A stretch of DNA of 64,000 bases from Hyphomicrobium sp. (lineage in GTDB: Bacteria; Pseudomonadota; Alphaproteobacteria; Rhizobiales; Hyphomicrobiaceae). Positions within the stretch are counted from its first letter, which is position 1; the number at the start of each line of letters is the position of its first letter. Below the pieces are notes generated by a model that did not search any database, was not told where the DNA came from, and was given only the letters and a program-made list of their open reading frames with translations. Below, one piece after another: positions 43,854-53,295 of this stretch. The stretch is from NCBI GenBank assembly GCA_030148425.1, contig JASBTM010000017.1, positions 434,001 to 498,000 of the forward strand, written 5' to 3'. A program made the position numbers and the translations under genes.

Positions 43854-45887
43854 ATGAAACGCGAGTCCTTAGGACCCGTCCTTACTACGGTGTTTGTCGA
43901 TTACGACAACATTTACCTGTCGCTGAAGCGCAAGAACGAAGATGCCGCGAAGCGTTTCGCCAAAGACAGCGCCGTGTGGCTGCAGGGCATTGTGTCTGGC
44001 GAACTCATCACCGCGACGCACGGCTTTGCGCTGTCCGGCGAACGTCGCATCGTCATGAACCGCTGCTACGGCAACCCCGTGCCGCGCCGGAACACACACG
44101 ATAATTCGACCGACATGAACTCGTTCCCGTTCATTCGCCATCATTTCCTGCGCTCCGGTTTCGAGGTGATCGACTGCCCCCCGCTCACCGCGCAGCTCAA
44201 GAATTCCGCCGACATCCGCATCGTGATGGACGTTCGCGACATCCTCAATCACGATACCTATTTCGACGAATTCGTCATTCTCTCGGGCGACGCGGACTTC
44301 ACGCCGCTGCTGCATCGTCTGCGCGCGCACGCGCGGCGCACGGTCGTTTACGCGAATGATCACACGGCGCAGCCTTACACGGCGATCAGCGACGGCGAGA
44401 TTCGTGAGTCGAGCCTGCTCGCACTGCTCACGAGCAATCGCGGCATTTCCGGCGAGAGCCCGCGCGAGATCGCGGCTCCCGCTCCGGCCATCGACGTCGA
44501 AGCTGCGCGCAAGGCTATTCTTGCCGAAGTCGTCGACTACGTGCGTAACGCGCCGCAGGCCGTGCCGCTTGAGACCCTGGCGGATCGGGCTGTCCGTGTC
44601 GTTGGCCGGGATAAGACGGTCGGGACGAACTGGGGTGGCTATGGCTCGTTCCGCGACCTGCTTCTTACCGATCTTCCGGACGACATCCATCTGAGCGACA
44701 CGCCGCCCTACACGGTGTTCGATGCCAACCGGCATATTTCGGCGACCGGACTGATCGCGCCCCAACTGGCGCCGCCCGCAGCCGAAGCGCCGCCGCCGCA
44801 ACGCCGCGAGTACGCGCCGTCGGAGCCAGCACGGATCGAACAGCAGCCGCAGCCTCCGCGTCGCGACTATGCGCCGGAGCCGGTTCGCGCCCAGCCGCGT
44901 CCGCAAGCGAACATTCCGGCTGCCAGGACGGTCGCGCCGCAAGCGCCGATTGCTCCCGCTCAACCGCAGATCCCGTACCAGCAGCCGGTCATGCCGCAAG
45001 CGCGCTACGTCGATCGGACGTCGGCTCCGCCTGCGCCCCCGATCCAAAGTGCGCCCCTGCCCCCAGCGCCGAGCGCTCCCGCTGCCGCGGCACCGCCGTT
45101 AGCCCCGCTGATGCCGCGTCGTCAGCAGCCTTCGCCGCAAGCGCCTGCCGCCGGTTACGCGCCGGAGCCCCGGAGAGAGTTGCCGCGCGCGCCAGCACAG
45201 CCCGCGCCGCCCGTCGCTCCGACGCCGCGCAATGCCGATCATGCGACGCAGATCCAACAGTCTATCGCTCGGATCCACGAGGCTTGCCAGGCACCCGCGC
45301 TGGCGCCCGCCGAATATCGCGTGCTGTTCGATGTTATGTCTCAGGAGATTACGACGAACGGACTGCAGGGCGCGCAGACGCTCGTCAACATCACGCAGCG
45401 TGCTCGAGAATTCGGTCTCGACGTGAAGCGCGACGACTTGCGCTTCATCTACGATGTGGTGAGCGAAAGCGATCCGTGGTTCGAGCAGGGGACATCGGCG
45501 GGCCTCTTTGCGAGCCGCTTCCGCAATTTCGTCGTTGCGCGCTGCCGCAGCCAGGGCTTGAGCCTTTCGGCTGACGAACTGGACCTCATCGAAGCGTGGT
45601 TCTCGGCGCCTCAGCAGCAGCAACAGCAGCCCCAGCAGCAGCCGTTGCGTCAGCAGCCGCAGGCCTACGGCGGCCGCCCTGCTACCGCAACGCCCGCACA
45701 ACAGGCCGCTCCTCAGCCCGGTGCTCCGGGCTCTGGCGCGGATCGCTGGTGGAACCTTGAAGAGGGTCGGCAGACCGTCGCCGATCAGCGGGGAATCGAT
45801 CCACGCGGCGCGAATGCCTACGGCCAGCAACAGAGCGAAGGCGAGGATGAATTTCCGCGTATCGTCCGGTCGCGCTTTCGCGGCTGA
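43854..45887 (+). CDS. NYN-domain (LabA/DUF88-like) putative RNase with LOTUS-like domains
   Basis: Predicted 677 residues from ATG 43854 (MKRESLGPVLTTVFVDYDN); the longer frame to 43785 is unsupported. The NYN domain (about 1-185) has the acidic residues of a PIN-type nuclease: FVDYDNIYLS, SADIRIVMDVRD, and FVILSGDADFTPL. A winged-helix segment at about 215-290 (AILAEVVDYVRNA, then ETLADRAVRVVG, WGGYGSFRDLLLTDLPD) resembles an OST-HTH/LOTUS domain. A long Pro/Gln/Ala-rich linker follows, then a second helical domain (about 470-585), a poly-Gln stretch and a short tail. NYN-LOTUS order recalls eukaryotic MARF1 RNases. Likely cytosolic RNA processing; the target is unknown. Confidence 0.82.
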   Translation: MKRESLGPVLTTVFVDYDNIYLSLKRKNEDAAKRFAKDSAVWLQGIVSGELITATHGFALSGERRIVMNRCYGNPVPRRNTHDNSTDMNSFPFIRHHFLRSGFEVIDCPPLTAQLKNSADIRIVMDVRDILNHDTYFDEFVILSGDADFTPLLHRLRAHARRTVVYANDHTAQPYTAISDGEIRESSLLALLTSNRGISGESPREIAAPAPAIDVEAARKAILAEVVDYVRNAPQAVPLETLADRAVRVVGRDKTVGTNWGGYGSFRDLLLTDLPDDIHLSDTPPYTVFDANRHISATGLIAPQLAPPAAEAPPPQRREYAPSEPARIEQQPQPPRRDYAPEPVRAQPRPQANIPAARTVAPQAPIAPAQPQIPYQQPVMPQARYVDRTSAPPAPPIQSAPLPPAPSAPAAAAPPLAPLMPRRQQPSPQAPAAGYAPEPRRELPRAPAQPAPPVAPTPRNADHATQIQQSIARIHEACQAPALAPAEYRVLFDVMSQEITTNGLQGAQTLVNITQRAREFGLDVKRDDLRFIYDVVSESDPWFEQGTSAGLFASRFRNFVVARCRSQGLSLSADELDLIEAWFSAPQQQQQQPQQQPLRQQPQAYGGRPATATPAQQAAPQPGAPGSGADRWWNLEEGRQTVADQRGIDPRGANAYGQQQSEGEDEFPRIVRSRFRG

Positions 45888-45916
45888 TACGCTCGGCTGA
45901 CAATCACAGATAAGCA

Positions 45917-45954
45917 AAAGGCTCTGCCAGGATGTCCCGGCAGAGCCTTTTTTA
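45917..45954 (+). terminator. Rho-independent terminator after the NYN gene
   Basis: AAAGGCTCTGCC-aggatgtccc-GGCAGAGCCTTT followed by TTTATTG, starting 30 bases past the stop codon. Confidence 0.93.
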
Positions 45955-45973
45955 TTGTGGCTTTTTGCTTATA

Positions 45974-45997
45974 AAACCGCGGCATGAGACGCGGTTT
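45974..45997 (-). terminator. Terminator of the phaA-phaB operon
   Basis: On the minus strand AAACCGCG-tctcatgc-CGCGGTTT leads into TTATAAG. It lies about 70 bases past the phaB stop codon. Confidence 0.65.
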
Positions 45998-46063
45998 CCA
46001 GCGTGATAGCGGTCGTCGTCCGCGACGAGGTGGATATCTCCCCGCCGCGGGCGATGCTGAGCT

Positions 46064-46792
46064 TTAGCCCGCGAGGTACTGGCCGCCGTTTGCGGTCAGC
46101 GTCGAGCCGGTGATGAAGCCGGCGTCGTCGGACGCAAGGAAGGTCACGCAGCGCGCGATCTCATTCGGCTCGCCGAGACGGCCGACAGGGATCTGCGGAA
46201 GGATGTTCTTCTCGAGCACGTCCTGCGGCACGGCCTTGACCATTTCTGTTGCGATATAGCCGGGGCAGATGACGTTGACGGTGATGCCCGCACGCGCGCC
46301 TTCTTGGGCGAGCGCCTTCGTGAAGCCGATGTCGCCGGCCTTCGATGCGGAATAGTTCACCTGGCCCATCTGGCCCTTCTGGCCGTTGATCGACGAGATG
46401 TTGATCACGCGGCCGAACTTGCGTGCGCGCATGCCTTCCCAGACTTGGCGCGTAACGTTGAAAAGGCCGTTCAAGTTGGTGCCGATGACTTCGTCCCACT
46501 GCTGCTTCGTCATCTTGTGGAACATGACGTCACGCGTGATGCCGGCGTTGTTTACGAGCACGTCGATCGGACCGACGTCCTTGGTGATCTGAGCGACGGC
46601 TTTCTCCGTCTGCTCGTAGTTGCCGACGTCAAACTTGTAGACGGGGATACCCGTCTCGATCTGGAATGCTTGTGCGGCTGCATCGTTGCCCGCGTAGCTC
46701 GCTGCTACCCGATAGCCGTTGCTCTTGAGAGCGATTGAAATTGCGTGGCCAATGCCGCGCGTGCCTCCGGTGACGAGGGCAACCCGTGCCAT
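46064..46792 (-). CDS. phaB: Acetoacetyl-CoA reductase
   Basis: Predicted 242 residues from ATG 46792, with GGGAGA 8 bases upstream; the longer frame runs back into phaA. Short-chain dehydrogenase features: MARVALVTGGTRGIGHAISI, NNAGITRDVMFHKM, ISSINGQKGQMGQVNYSASK (Ser...Tyr-x3-Lys), and VCPGYIATEMV-type ICPGYIATEMVKAVP. The NGQKGQ.GQ.NYSA stretch is specific for PhaB, which makes (R)-3-hydroxybutyryl-CoA with NADPH. Second gene of the phaA-phaB operon. Confidence 0.95.
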   Translation of the reverse strand: MARVALVTGGTRGIGHAISIALKSNGYRVAASYAGNDAAAQAFQIETGIPVYKFDVGNYEQTEKAVAQITKDVGPIDVLVNNAGITRDVMFHKMTKQQWDEVIGTNLNGLFNVTRQVWEGMRARKFGRVINISSINGQKGQMGQVNYSASKAGDIGFTKALAQEGARAGITVNVICPGYIATEMVKAVPQDVLEKNILPQIPVGRLGEPNEIARCVTFLASDDAGFITGSTLTANGGQYLAG

Positions 46793-46889
46793 AGTAGTTT
46801 CTCCCTGGATTTTTTGTTTGGGGCTCTGAGTGGGGTATGAGAACGCAGCCGCTCTATCACGAACGGCTGCGCTAGCGATTTGATCAGGC

Positions 46890-48080
46890 TCAGTCGCGAG
46901 CGACGCACATGGCGACGCCCATGCCGCCGCCGATGCACAACGTTGCGAGGCCTTTCTTGGCGTCGCGGCGCTGCATTTCATAGACGAGGGTATTCAGGAT
47001 GCGCGCGCCCGAAGCGCCGATCGGATGCCCGATGGCGATTGCGCCGCCGTTGACGTTGACCTTTTCTGCGTCCCAGCCGAGGCCCTTGTTCACCGCGATG
47101 GCTTGCGCCGCGAAAGCTTCGTTGGCTTCGATCAAATCGAGATCGTTGGTCGTCCAGCCAGCTTTCTCCAACGCCTTCTTCGATGCGGAGATCGGGCCGG
47201 TGCCCATGATCGAGGGATCGACGCCGGTCGTCGCCCAAGAGACGATGCGTGCGAGCGGTTTGATCCCGCGCTTCTTGGCTTCTTCGGCCGTCATCAGCAC
47301 GACGACAGCAGCGCCATCGTTGATGCCCGAAGCGTTGGCCGCGGTGACCGTGCCTTCCTTCGGATCGAAAGCGGGGCGCAGCTTGGCGATGCCGTCGTAG
47401 GTGACGCCGTCTTTGATGTACTCGTCCTGCTCGACGACGGTGTCGCCCTTCTTGCCCTTGATGGTGACGGGCGCGATTTCGTCCTTGAACTTGCCAGCCT
47501 TGCGCGCAGCCTCAGCCTTGTTCTGCGAAGCGACGGCGAACTTGTCCTGCTCTTCGCGCGTGATCTGCCACTGGCGCGCGACGTTCTCGGCGGTCGTGCC
47601 CATGTGATAGTTGTTGAAGGCGTCCCAGAGGCCGTCCTTCACCATCGTATCGATGAACTTGATGTCGCCCATCTTGGTGCCGTCGCGCATGTGCGCGGCG
47701 TGGTTCGACTGGCTCATGCTTTCCTGGCCGCCCGCGACGACGATCGAAGCGGCGCCGGTTTGGATCTGCTGCATGCCGAGGGCGACGGCGCGAAGGCCGG
47801 AACCGCAAATCTGATTGATGCTCCAGGCGGGAGAGTCGACGGGAATGCCAGCGCCAACGGACGCCTGACGAGCCGGACCCTGGCCCTGCGCCGCGGTTAA
47901 GACCTGACCGAGGATCACCTCGGACACATCACCGGCCGGCACGTTGGCGCGCTGTAGAGCGGCTTTGATGGCAATTTCACCGAGCTTCGAAGCAGGAAGC
48001 GACGCCAGAGCACCGTTGAAAGAACCCACGGGCGTGCGCGCAGCAGCTGCGATAACAATCGTTGAAGCGTCTTCACTCAT
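46890..48080 (-). CDS. phaA: Acetyl-CoA acetyltransferase (beta-ketothiolase)
   Basis: Predicted 396 residues from ATG 48080 with AGGGAGGG upstream. Thiolase residues: the nucleophile Cys in [20 protein letters not shown], the His in [17 protein letters not shown], and the second Cys in [11 protein letters not shown]. It condenses two acetyl-CoA to acetoacetyl-CoA, the first step of PHA synthesis. phaB lies 97 bases downstream; phaR is divergent. Confidence 0.95.
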   Translation of the reverse strand: MSEDASTIVIAAAARTPVGSFNGALASLPASKLGEIAIKAALQRANVPAGDVSEVILGQVLTAAQGQGPARQASVGAGIPVDSPAWSINQICGSGLRAVALGMQQIQTGAASIVVAGGQESMSQSNHAAHMRDGTKMGDIKFIDTMVKDGLWDAFNNYHMGTTAENVARQWQITREEQDKFAVASQNKAEAARKAGKFKDEIAPVTIKGKKGDTVVEQDEYIKDGVTYDGIAKLRPAFDPKEGTVTAANASGINDGAAVVVLMTAEEAKKRGIKPLARIVSWATTGVDPSIMGTGPISASKKALEKAGWTTNDLDLIEANEAFAAQAIAVNKGLGWDAEKVNVNGGAIAIGHPIGASGARILNTLVYEMQRRDAKKGLATLCIGGGMGVAMCVARD

Positions 48081-48303
48081 TGGCGGCCCCTCCCTGGGCA
48101 TGGAAATCTTTTTCGTGAAGATTATCGAATGGCCAGCCGACGCACCAGTTTTCCGGCGTCAATCGGAAGACCAAAACACTTTGCAGTGACCGCCTATTTT
48201 CAGCAATTGCGACGTGTTGGCTAGACTGCCCAATCGCACTGGATGACCCCCGCCCAAAAGAGTGACAGAAACGTCTGGCGGGGAGGCACCTGGGTGTGGT
48301 ACG

Positions 48304-48320
48304 CTGCCGCAGTGCAGCAA
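48304..48320. promoter_or_regulatory. Candidate PhaR operator in the phaA-phaR intergenic region
   Basis: CTGCCGCAGTGCAGCAA lies 39 bases upstream of phaR and contains CTGC-N1-GCAG and CTGC-N6-GCAG arrangements. PhaR proteins of alphaproteobacteria bind TGC/GCA-rich sites of the CTGC...GCAG type and repress their own gene. Further TGC/GCA motifs in the same gap are TTGCAGTGA at 48181 and the palindrome GCAATTGC at 48203-48210. Binding is inferred. Confidence 0.4.
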
Positions 48321-48358
48321 CCCGCCGGTAAGCCGTCGAATAAGAGAACGCGAACGCG

Positions 48359-48997
48359 ATGTTGACCAATCCCGATCCACAAACGCAGGCGCCCAAAAAG
48401 GAAGCGGTGGTTATCAAGAAGTACGCCAATAGGCGGCTCTATAACACCGAGACCAGCACCTACGTGACGCTCGAAGATCTCGCGAAGATGGTTCGCGGAG
48501 ATCGCGACTTCGTCGTTTACGACGCGAAGAACGGCGATGATCTAACGCACGCAGTTCTGACCCAGATCATAGTCGAACAGGAAAGCCGCGAAGGCGGGCA
48601 AGCGCTGCTGCCCATTCCGTTCCTTCGCCAGCTCATTCGCTTCTACGACGACAGCATCGCGCGCATGGTGCCGAGCTATCTGCAATTCAGCCTCGAGCAT
48701 CTCGTGAAAGAGCAGTCTCGCTTTCGCGAGCAGTTAACGTCCGCCTTCTCTAATCCGGCAGCTGCTTTCGAGTTCTATCAGCAGCAGGCGCGGCAAAACA
48801 TGGCGATGTTCGAACAAGCTATGTCGATGTGGACTTCGTTTGGAGCACCTGGAGCCAAGAGCCCGGACGGCCAGCCTTCCGCACCGGCGTCTTCGGCGAC
48901 GGAAGTCACCGGCGACCGCACCGAGCTCAACGAACTCAAGTCGCAGCTCTCAGCGATGCAGCAGAAGATCGAGAAGCTGTCGCAGTCGCGGACGTAA
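48359..48997 (+). CDS. phaR: Polyhydroxyalkanoate synthesis repressor PhaR
   Basis: Predicted 212 residues. The N-terminal DNA-binding domain is typical: KKYANRRLYNTETSTYVTLE, DFVVYDAKNGDDLTHAVLTQ, ILVEQE-like IIVEQESREGGQALLPIPFL. A PHB-accumulation domain follows (QLIRFYDDSIARMVPSYLQF) and the C-terminus is a predicted coiled coil (ELNELKSQLSAMQQKIEKL). PhaR binds both DNA and PHA granules, so polymer formation relieves repression of phasin and other genes. Divergent from phaA. Confidence 0.94.
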   Translation: MLTNPDPQTQAPKKEAVVIKKYANRRLYNTETSTYVTLEDLAKMVRGDRDFVVYDAKNGDDLTHAVLTQIIVEQESREGGQALLPIPFLRQLIRFYDDSIARMVPSYLQFSLEHLVKEQSRFREQLTSAFSNPAAAFEFYQQQARQNMAMFEQAMSMWTSFGAPGAKSPDGQPSAPASSATEVTGDRTELNELKSQLSAMQQKIEKLSQSRT

Positions 48998-49063
48998 ATC
49001 CGAGGCTGCCGAGCGCACGCTTTCCAGCGCGGGGTTCAAAACACGCCTTTCGAAGCGCGCGTC

Positions 49064-50842
49064 TCAGGCTGCCTTTGCGTAGTCCGCGCTGTCGAAGGGG
49101 CGGCCGTAGTAATAGCCTTGCATATACGTGACGCCGGCGTCCCTCAGAAATTGCGCGGCGCGCTCGTCGCCGACCCATTCCGCAACTGTTTCCATTTTGA
49201 ACTTGTTCGCGAGTTCGATCATCGTTTTCACGAAAATCTGGTCGCTGGTATCGTCGGCCAGATTCTTCACGAACGCGCCGTCGATCTTCACCATGTCGAC
49301 GTTGAGGCGCTTCAAGTTTTTGAAGGACGTATAACCGGCTCCGAAATCGTCGATGGCAACGCGGCAACCGAGTTCGTTGAGCGTATCGACGAAATTCGCC
49401 GACTGATCGAGTTCTTCAAGCGCGACCGTTTCGGTGATCTCGACGATCAGTCGCTTCAGCACGTCCGGCCGGTCGTTCGTTAAGCGACGCAGCGCCGTCA
49501 GCCACTCGCGATCGGAGCAGGTCAAACCCGAGACATTGACCGAAAGTACAAGCTCGGGGTGCCGCTTCAGAAGGTCCGCGGTCAACTCCAGCGTCCGGCG
49601 GTCGATAAGCCGAGAAAGGCCGAGCTGTTCGATGATCGGCATGAACTCTCCAGCCGACACGAGACTGCCGTCGGTCCGCTCCATGCGCAGCAGCGCCTCG
49701 TAAATCTCCGCCTTACCCGTCTTCGTTGAGACCATCGGCTGAAGCACGAGGCGCATGCGGTTGTCGTCGAGCGCCGCGATGACGCCCTCGGCAATCGATT
49801 TGTTGCGGAGACGCGCAGTATCGCTCGACGGCGATGGCTCATAGGCCACGAAGCAGTCGAAGCGTTTCGACTTCGCGACGTCGACGGCGCGAAGGGCAAA
49901 GTTCATCGCGTCCTGAACGGATTTCGCCTGATCGGGGATAATGACACCGCCGAGAGAAATCGTAGCCGTCACCTGCGCCGCGGACGTGACGATTGTCGTT
50001 TCGCTGACGGCCTTGATGAAGCGTTCCGCCGCGATACGCAGCGCGCCCTGGCCGCAACCGATCAAGACAAGTCCGAACTTGTTCGACGAATAGCGACCGA
50101 GGACGTCGCCCGCGCGCAGCTTGGTGCGGAGCCGGCGGCCGACTTCGGCGATCACCTGGTCGCCCACCTCGATGCCGAACGTTTCATTGATGACGGCGAG
50201 GTTGTTGACCGAAATCATGAGGAAGGCGTTCGAGCGGTATTCTCGATCGGCGCGAGCGAGCACAGTGCGCAGCGCGTCCGTCAAGCGCATGCGGTTGAGC
50301 TGACCAGTCAATTCGTCGACGTCGTTGCGCATGAGGCGGCGCTGCTGCTCAAGATAGTCTTCATGCAGTACGCGAAGGACTCCGCGGGCGCGCGCAGGAT
50401 GCCCATCCGCTGAGGGCCACCATCTGCCTTGATCCTCGACGCGCACCTCGCCCGTCCCACGCGGGCCGCCGGTACGAAGACGATATTGAAGGCGATAGGG
50501 CACTCCGCGCTCGCGATCGGCGCCGACGCTGCGTGAGAAGGCTTCAAGACGCGCGTTCAAATGCTCGGGAGCGATCAGTGCGTGATAGGCTGCGCCGGTC
50601 GCGATCCGACCGACGTCGGCGACGCCAAGAATTTCCTGGGCGTTGGTTTCCCAGTCGATACGTCCGGTCGTGATGTCCCAGACGTAGGCCGTCGCATCCA
50701 CGGACGACAAAATGCCGACGAGATCGAGGCTCTCCGTCTCGGTCAGGGGATCGCGCAGATCTGGTTTTACTGACAGCGACTGCGGCCGATTGCTGGCGGG
50801 TGGCGCAGGGGTCTCGTCGTCAGCGTTCGGCGTGGAAACCAC
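49064..50842 (-). CDS. PAS-GGDEF-EAL protein with degenerate GGDEF (probable c-di-GMP phosphodiesterase)
   Basis: Predicted 592 residues from GTG 50842, with GAGGA 5 bases upstream; the frame opens further to 50971 without support. A PAS-like domain (about 45-160: YVWDITTGRIDWETNAQEIL) is followed by a GGDEF domain (about 175-320) in which the motif reads GRYSSNKFGLVL, so the GGEEF/GGDEF active site is lost. The EAL domain (about 340-585) keeps EALLRM, SVNVSGLTC, VEITETVAL, DDFGAGYTSF, KIDGAFVKNL, and QGYYYGRP. The protein most likely degrades c-di-GMP, with the GGDEF part sensing GTP or serving only structurally. No membrane segment is seen. Convergent with phaR. Confidence 0.88.
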   Translation of the reverse strand: MVSTPNADDETPAPPASNRPQSLSVKPDLRDPLTETESLDLVGILSSVDATAYVWDITTGRIDWETNAQEILGVADVGRIATGAAYHALIAPEHLNARLEAFSRSVGADRERGVPYRLQYRLRTGGPRGTGEVRVEDQGRWWPSADGHPARARGVLRVLHEDYLEQQRRLMRNDVDELTGQLNRMRLTDALRTVLARADREYRSNAFLMISVNNLAVINETFGIEVGDQVIAEVGRRLRTKLRAGDVLGRYSSNKFGLVLIGCGQGALRIAAERFIKAVSETTIVTSAAQVTATISLGGVIIPDQAKSVQDAMNFALRAVDVAKSKRFDCFVAYEPSPSSDTARLRNKSIAEGVIAALDDNRMRLVLQPMVSTKTGKAEIYEALLRMERTDGSLVSAGEFMPIIEQLGLSRLIDRRTLELTADLLKRHPELVLSVNVSGLTCSDREWLTALRRLTNDRPDVLKRLIVEITETVALEELDQSANFVDTLNELGCRVAIDDFGAGYTSFKNLKRLNVDMVKIDGAFVKNLADDTSDQIFVKTMIELANKFKMETVAEWVGDERAAQFLRDAGVTYMQGYYYGRPFDSADYAKAA

Positions 50843-51031
50843 GTGTGTCCTCAAGCTGGCTCTGGCTATCTTTACAAATCGCGGACGCGTTGAAAGGTGC
50901 CAATACCAGTGGGAAACTAAGTAGGTAATCTTAATAAGACTTAAACGATTGTGTCCTGCGCCTCTGAGCACAAGCGCAAGAGACGGGCGTTGGCCCGTCT
51001 CTTTGAAAATATATCTGTCTTGCGACGCAGC

Positions 51032-51436
51032 TTAATGGTCGGCGCCGATATTGAGATCGCGGCGGGCAACACGAATGCCGATCGTATAACCGCCGATAAC
51101 GTCGATCAGTGTCGCGACCAAAATCAAGAAGAAGACCGATGTCGCCGCTTTGTCGACGAGCAGGAACTCAGCGCCCACGGCCATGAATACGACCATCGAC
51201 AGCGCATGATCGATCAACGTCGAAGTTGTCGTGAATGTCGACTTCACGATTTCGACGAAGAGCAGGATGAGGGTCACGAGGAGGATGAAATCGCCCCATG
51301 TGAATGTCCAATCGCCCCCGCTCAGGAGATGCAGCCTGAAAATATGCTGCTGAAGGGAATCGACGCCCATCGTCATGACGATCGCATTGTAGAGAAGGAA
51401 GGCAAAAACCAAGAGCGGAAGGGCTCTAACGGACAT
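51032..51436 (-). CDS. Conserved small integral membrane protein, unknown function
   Basis: Predicted 134 residues from ATG 51436, AGGAGAG 7 bases upstream. Four hydrophobic helices: LPLLVFAFLLYNAIVMTMG, WGDFILLVTLILLFVEIVK, HALSMVVFMAVGAEFLLV, and SVFFLILVATLIDVIGGYTI, with an Arg-rich cytosolic end (RVARRDLNIGADH). It stands between rpmF and the PAS-GGDEF-EAL gene. I do not know a function. Confidence 0.8.
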   Translation of the reverse strand: MSVRALPLLVFAFLLYNAIVMTMGVDSLQQHIFRLHLLSGGDWTFTWGDFILLVTLILLFVEIVKSTFTTTSTLIDHALSMVVFMAVGAEFLLVDKAATSVFFLILVATLIDVIGGYTIGIRVARRDLNIGADH

Positions 51437-51647
51437 GAAGCTCTCCTGACATTTCAATCACCCCCAACGATCGCGCCAATCCTCCAGGACCCCGCCTGGT
51501 TCAGTCCGCGGATCGAATTCAAGGGCGCGGACCGGTATTTGACACGTGGCACCTCATTTGCCAAGCGACGATGGCCGGCGCATGGCAACGTTCGCCGGAA
51601 CCGATGGTTCCAGCGAAACGAAATTCGATGAGGCCTGGATTTGGAGC

Positions 51648-51833
51648 TTACTCTTCGACGGTCGGCGGCAGGATCTGGCGGCCGCGGTACTTGCCCGACT
51701 TCAGGTCGATGTGGTGCGGACGGCGACGCTCGCCGCTTTCCTTGTCCTCGACGTAAGCGCGGGCCGTGAGCGCATCATGCGACCGGCGTTGTCCCCGCTT
51801 CATCGGGGAGGTTTTTTTGCGCGGAACTGCCAT
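51648..51833 (-). CDS. rpmF: 50S ribosomal protein L32
   Basis: Predicted 61 residues from ATG 51833: [20 protein letters not shown] is the L32 N-terminus, followed by a basic, Arg-rich remainder. This form lacks the zinc Cys pairs (C-minus type), as usual in alphaproteobacteria. It follows mtgA with 180 bases between. Confidence 0.95.
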   Translation of the reverse strand: MAVPRKKTSPMKRGQRRSHDALTARAYVEDKESGERRRPHHIDLKSGKYRGRQILPPTVEE

Positions 51834-52012
51834 CGTCTTGCTCCAAATGTGACATCCCAGCCCGGCCAATGCGGGCGGGCCGCCGAACATGCGGCGGGAA
51901 TGCCGAACGTCTTTATTGCTGGATGAACCGGCGGCCTAGTTTCGGCACTCGGTACCTAGGGCGGGGCTTATACGCAAGTTAGACGAGAAAAGCCAGTCCC
52001 CCGCGAACGCTC

Positions 52013-53242
52013 TTAGTAAAGCCTTTTCGGCAGCACGCAGGAGAGCTGACTGGACGGAGCAAGGCGCATGCGGACCTGAATTGCATTAGCAAGGCGCTGC
52101 AGACCGGGCCCGGGTCTTCCGGCGTTACGGACCAAGGGGTTAGGCAGCGAAACGGCGAGCCGGGCGGCTTCGCGTGCCGAGAGGTTCCGGGCGCTTTTGT
52201 AGAAGTGATACTCGGCGGCGGCGCCAACGCCAAAGACGCCTCGCCCCCACTCGGCGATGTTGAGGTAAACTTCCATGATCCGCCGTTTCGGCCAGATCAA
52301 TTCCATCAGATAGGTGAGCGGCAGCTCGATGGCCTTGCGGACGTAGCTTTTCGAGGGCCAGAGAAACAGGTTTTTGACGACCTGCATCGAAATGGTGCTG
52401 CCGCCACGGGCGCGGCCGTCTGTGTTCTCTATGGCTTCCTCGATGGCTTCGAGATCGATGCCGGAATGCTCGCAGAAGCGGCCGTCCTCGCTCACCAGAA
52501 CGGCGCGAACGACATTCGGGGAAATGTCATCGAAGGCGACCCATTTCTGGCTGACGCCCTGCCCCGACAGCCAATATTGAAGCATCAGCGTCGATGCAGG
52601 CGGATTGACGAAGCGATAGGCGACGATCAGGGCCAGTACGATCGCAAGCCACGCAATCACAAGCCAGAACGCGAGCTTGATCGCGCGTTTGAGGATCGAG
52701 CCGTACCCGCGCGCAGGCGGCTTTGGCGGGGCTTCCAGCGGGGCTCCGGACGGGCGCAGGGACGGGTCGATCCGAAGGCCATCGAAGGCTGGCTGGGGAG
52801 CGGAATCAAATCGCGGCTCGAACATCCGCTGGGGGATCGTGTGCCCCAGATCGCGATTGTCCGGCGGTGGCGACGACGGCAGGACGAGTTCCGAAATATC
52901 GATGGGCTTGTGAGGCCTTATTTCCCGCAGCGCTTCTGCGGCTATCGTTTCAACGGCCGATAGCGAGCGCAACGTCGCCTCGGCATCGATTGCCGAAAAT
53001 GCCGCATCGGCGGCCATCGGATCCAGCGCAGGGCGTGACGACGGCTCGGGCGCAATTTGTGCGGCTGGACCGTCGTCAGAGTCGGCGATAGTGGCGCGGA
53101 GAAAGGCGCGGGCGGGCAATGGCCGCGGCGGCGCACGGTCGAACGCCGGGCGGGAGGCATCGCCGGGAGGCAGCGGATCGCCCACCAATGCGGCTCCTGG
53201 CAGCGCGGCAGATGAACCCGATGTCTCGTCCGGTCGATCCAT
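52013..53242 (-). CDS. mtgA: Monofunctional peptidoglycan glycosyltransferase with long cytosolic N-extension
   Basis: Predicted 409 residues. Residues 1 to about 185 are Pro/Ala/Asp-rich and probably disordered, then one membrane helix (AFWLVIAWLAIVLALIVAYR), then the GT51 domain: catalytic Glu in VLVSEDGRFCEHSGID, RGGSTISMQVVKNLFLW, EVYLNIAEWGRGVFGV, AAAEYHFYKSARNLSAREAA and RLAVSLPNPLVRN. It polymerises lipid II into glycan strands in the periplasm. Common MtgA proteins are ~230 residues, so the N-extension is extra; the ATG at 53242 is consistent with its in-frame composition. mtgA-rpmF adjacency is conserved in the order. Confidence 0.9.
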   Translation of the reverse strand: MDRPDETSGSSAALPGAALVGDPLPPGDASRPAFDRAPPRPLPARAFLRATIADSDDGPAAQIAPEPSSRPALDPMAADAAFSAIDAEATLRSLSAVETIAAEALREIRPHKPIDISELVLPSSPPPDNRDLGHTIPQRMFEPRFDSAPQPAFDGLRIDPSLRPSGAPLEAPPKPPARGYGSILKRAIKLAFWLVIAWLAIVLALIVAYRFVNPPASTLMLQYWLSGQGVSQKWVAFDDISPNVVRAVLVSEDGRFCEHSGIDLEAIEEAIENTDGRARGGSTISMQVVKNLFLWPSKSYVRKAIELPLTYLMELIWPKRRIMEVYLNIAEWGRGVFGVGAAAEYHFYKSARNLSAREAARLAVSLPNPLVRNAGRPGPGLQRLANAIQVRMRLAPSSQLSCVLPKRLY

Positions 53243-53295
53243 GCTTTGCTTCAGTCAATGACGTTGTGATACCGCGTCGGCCATAGCGCCAAACC

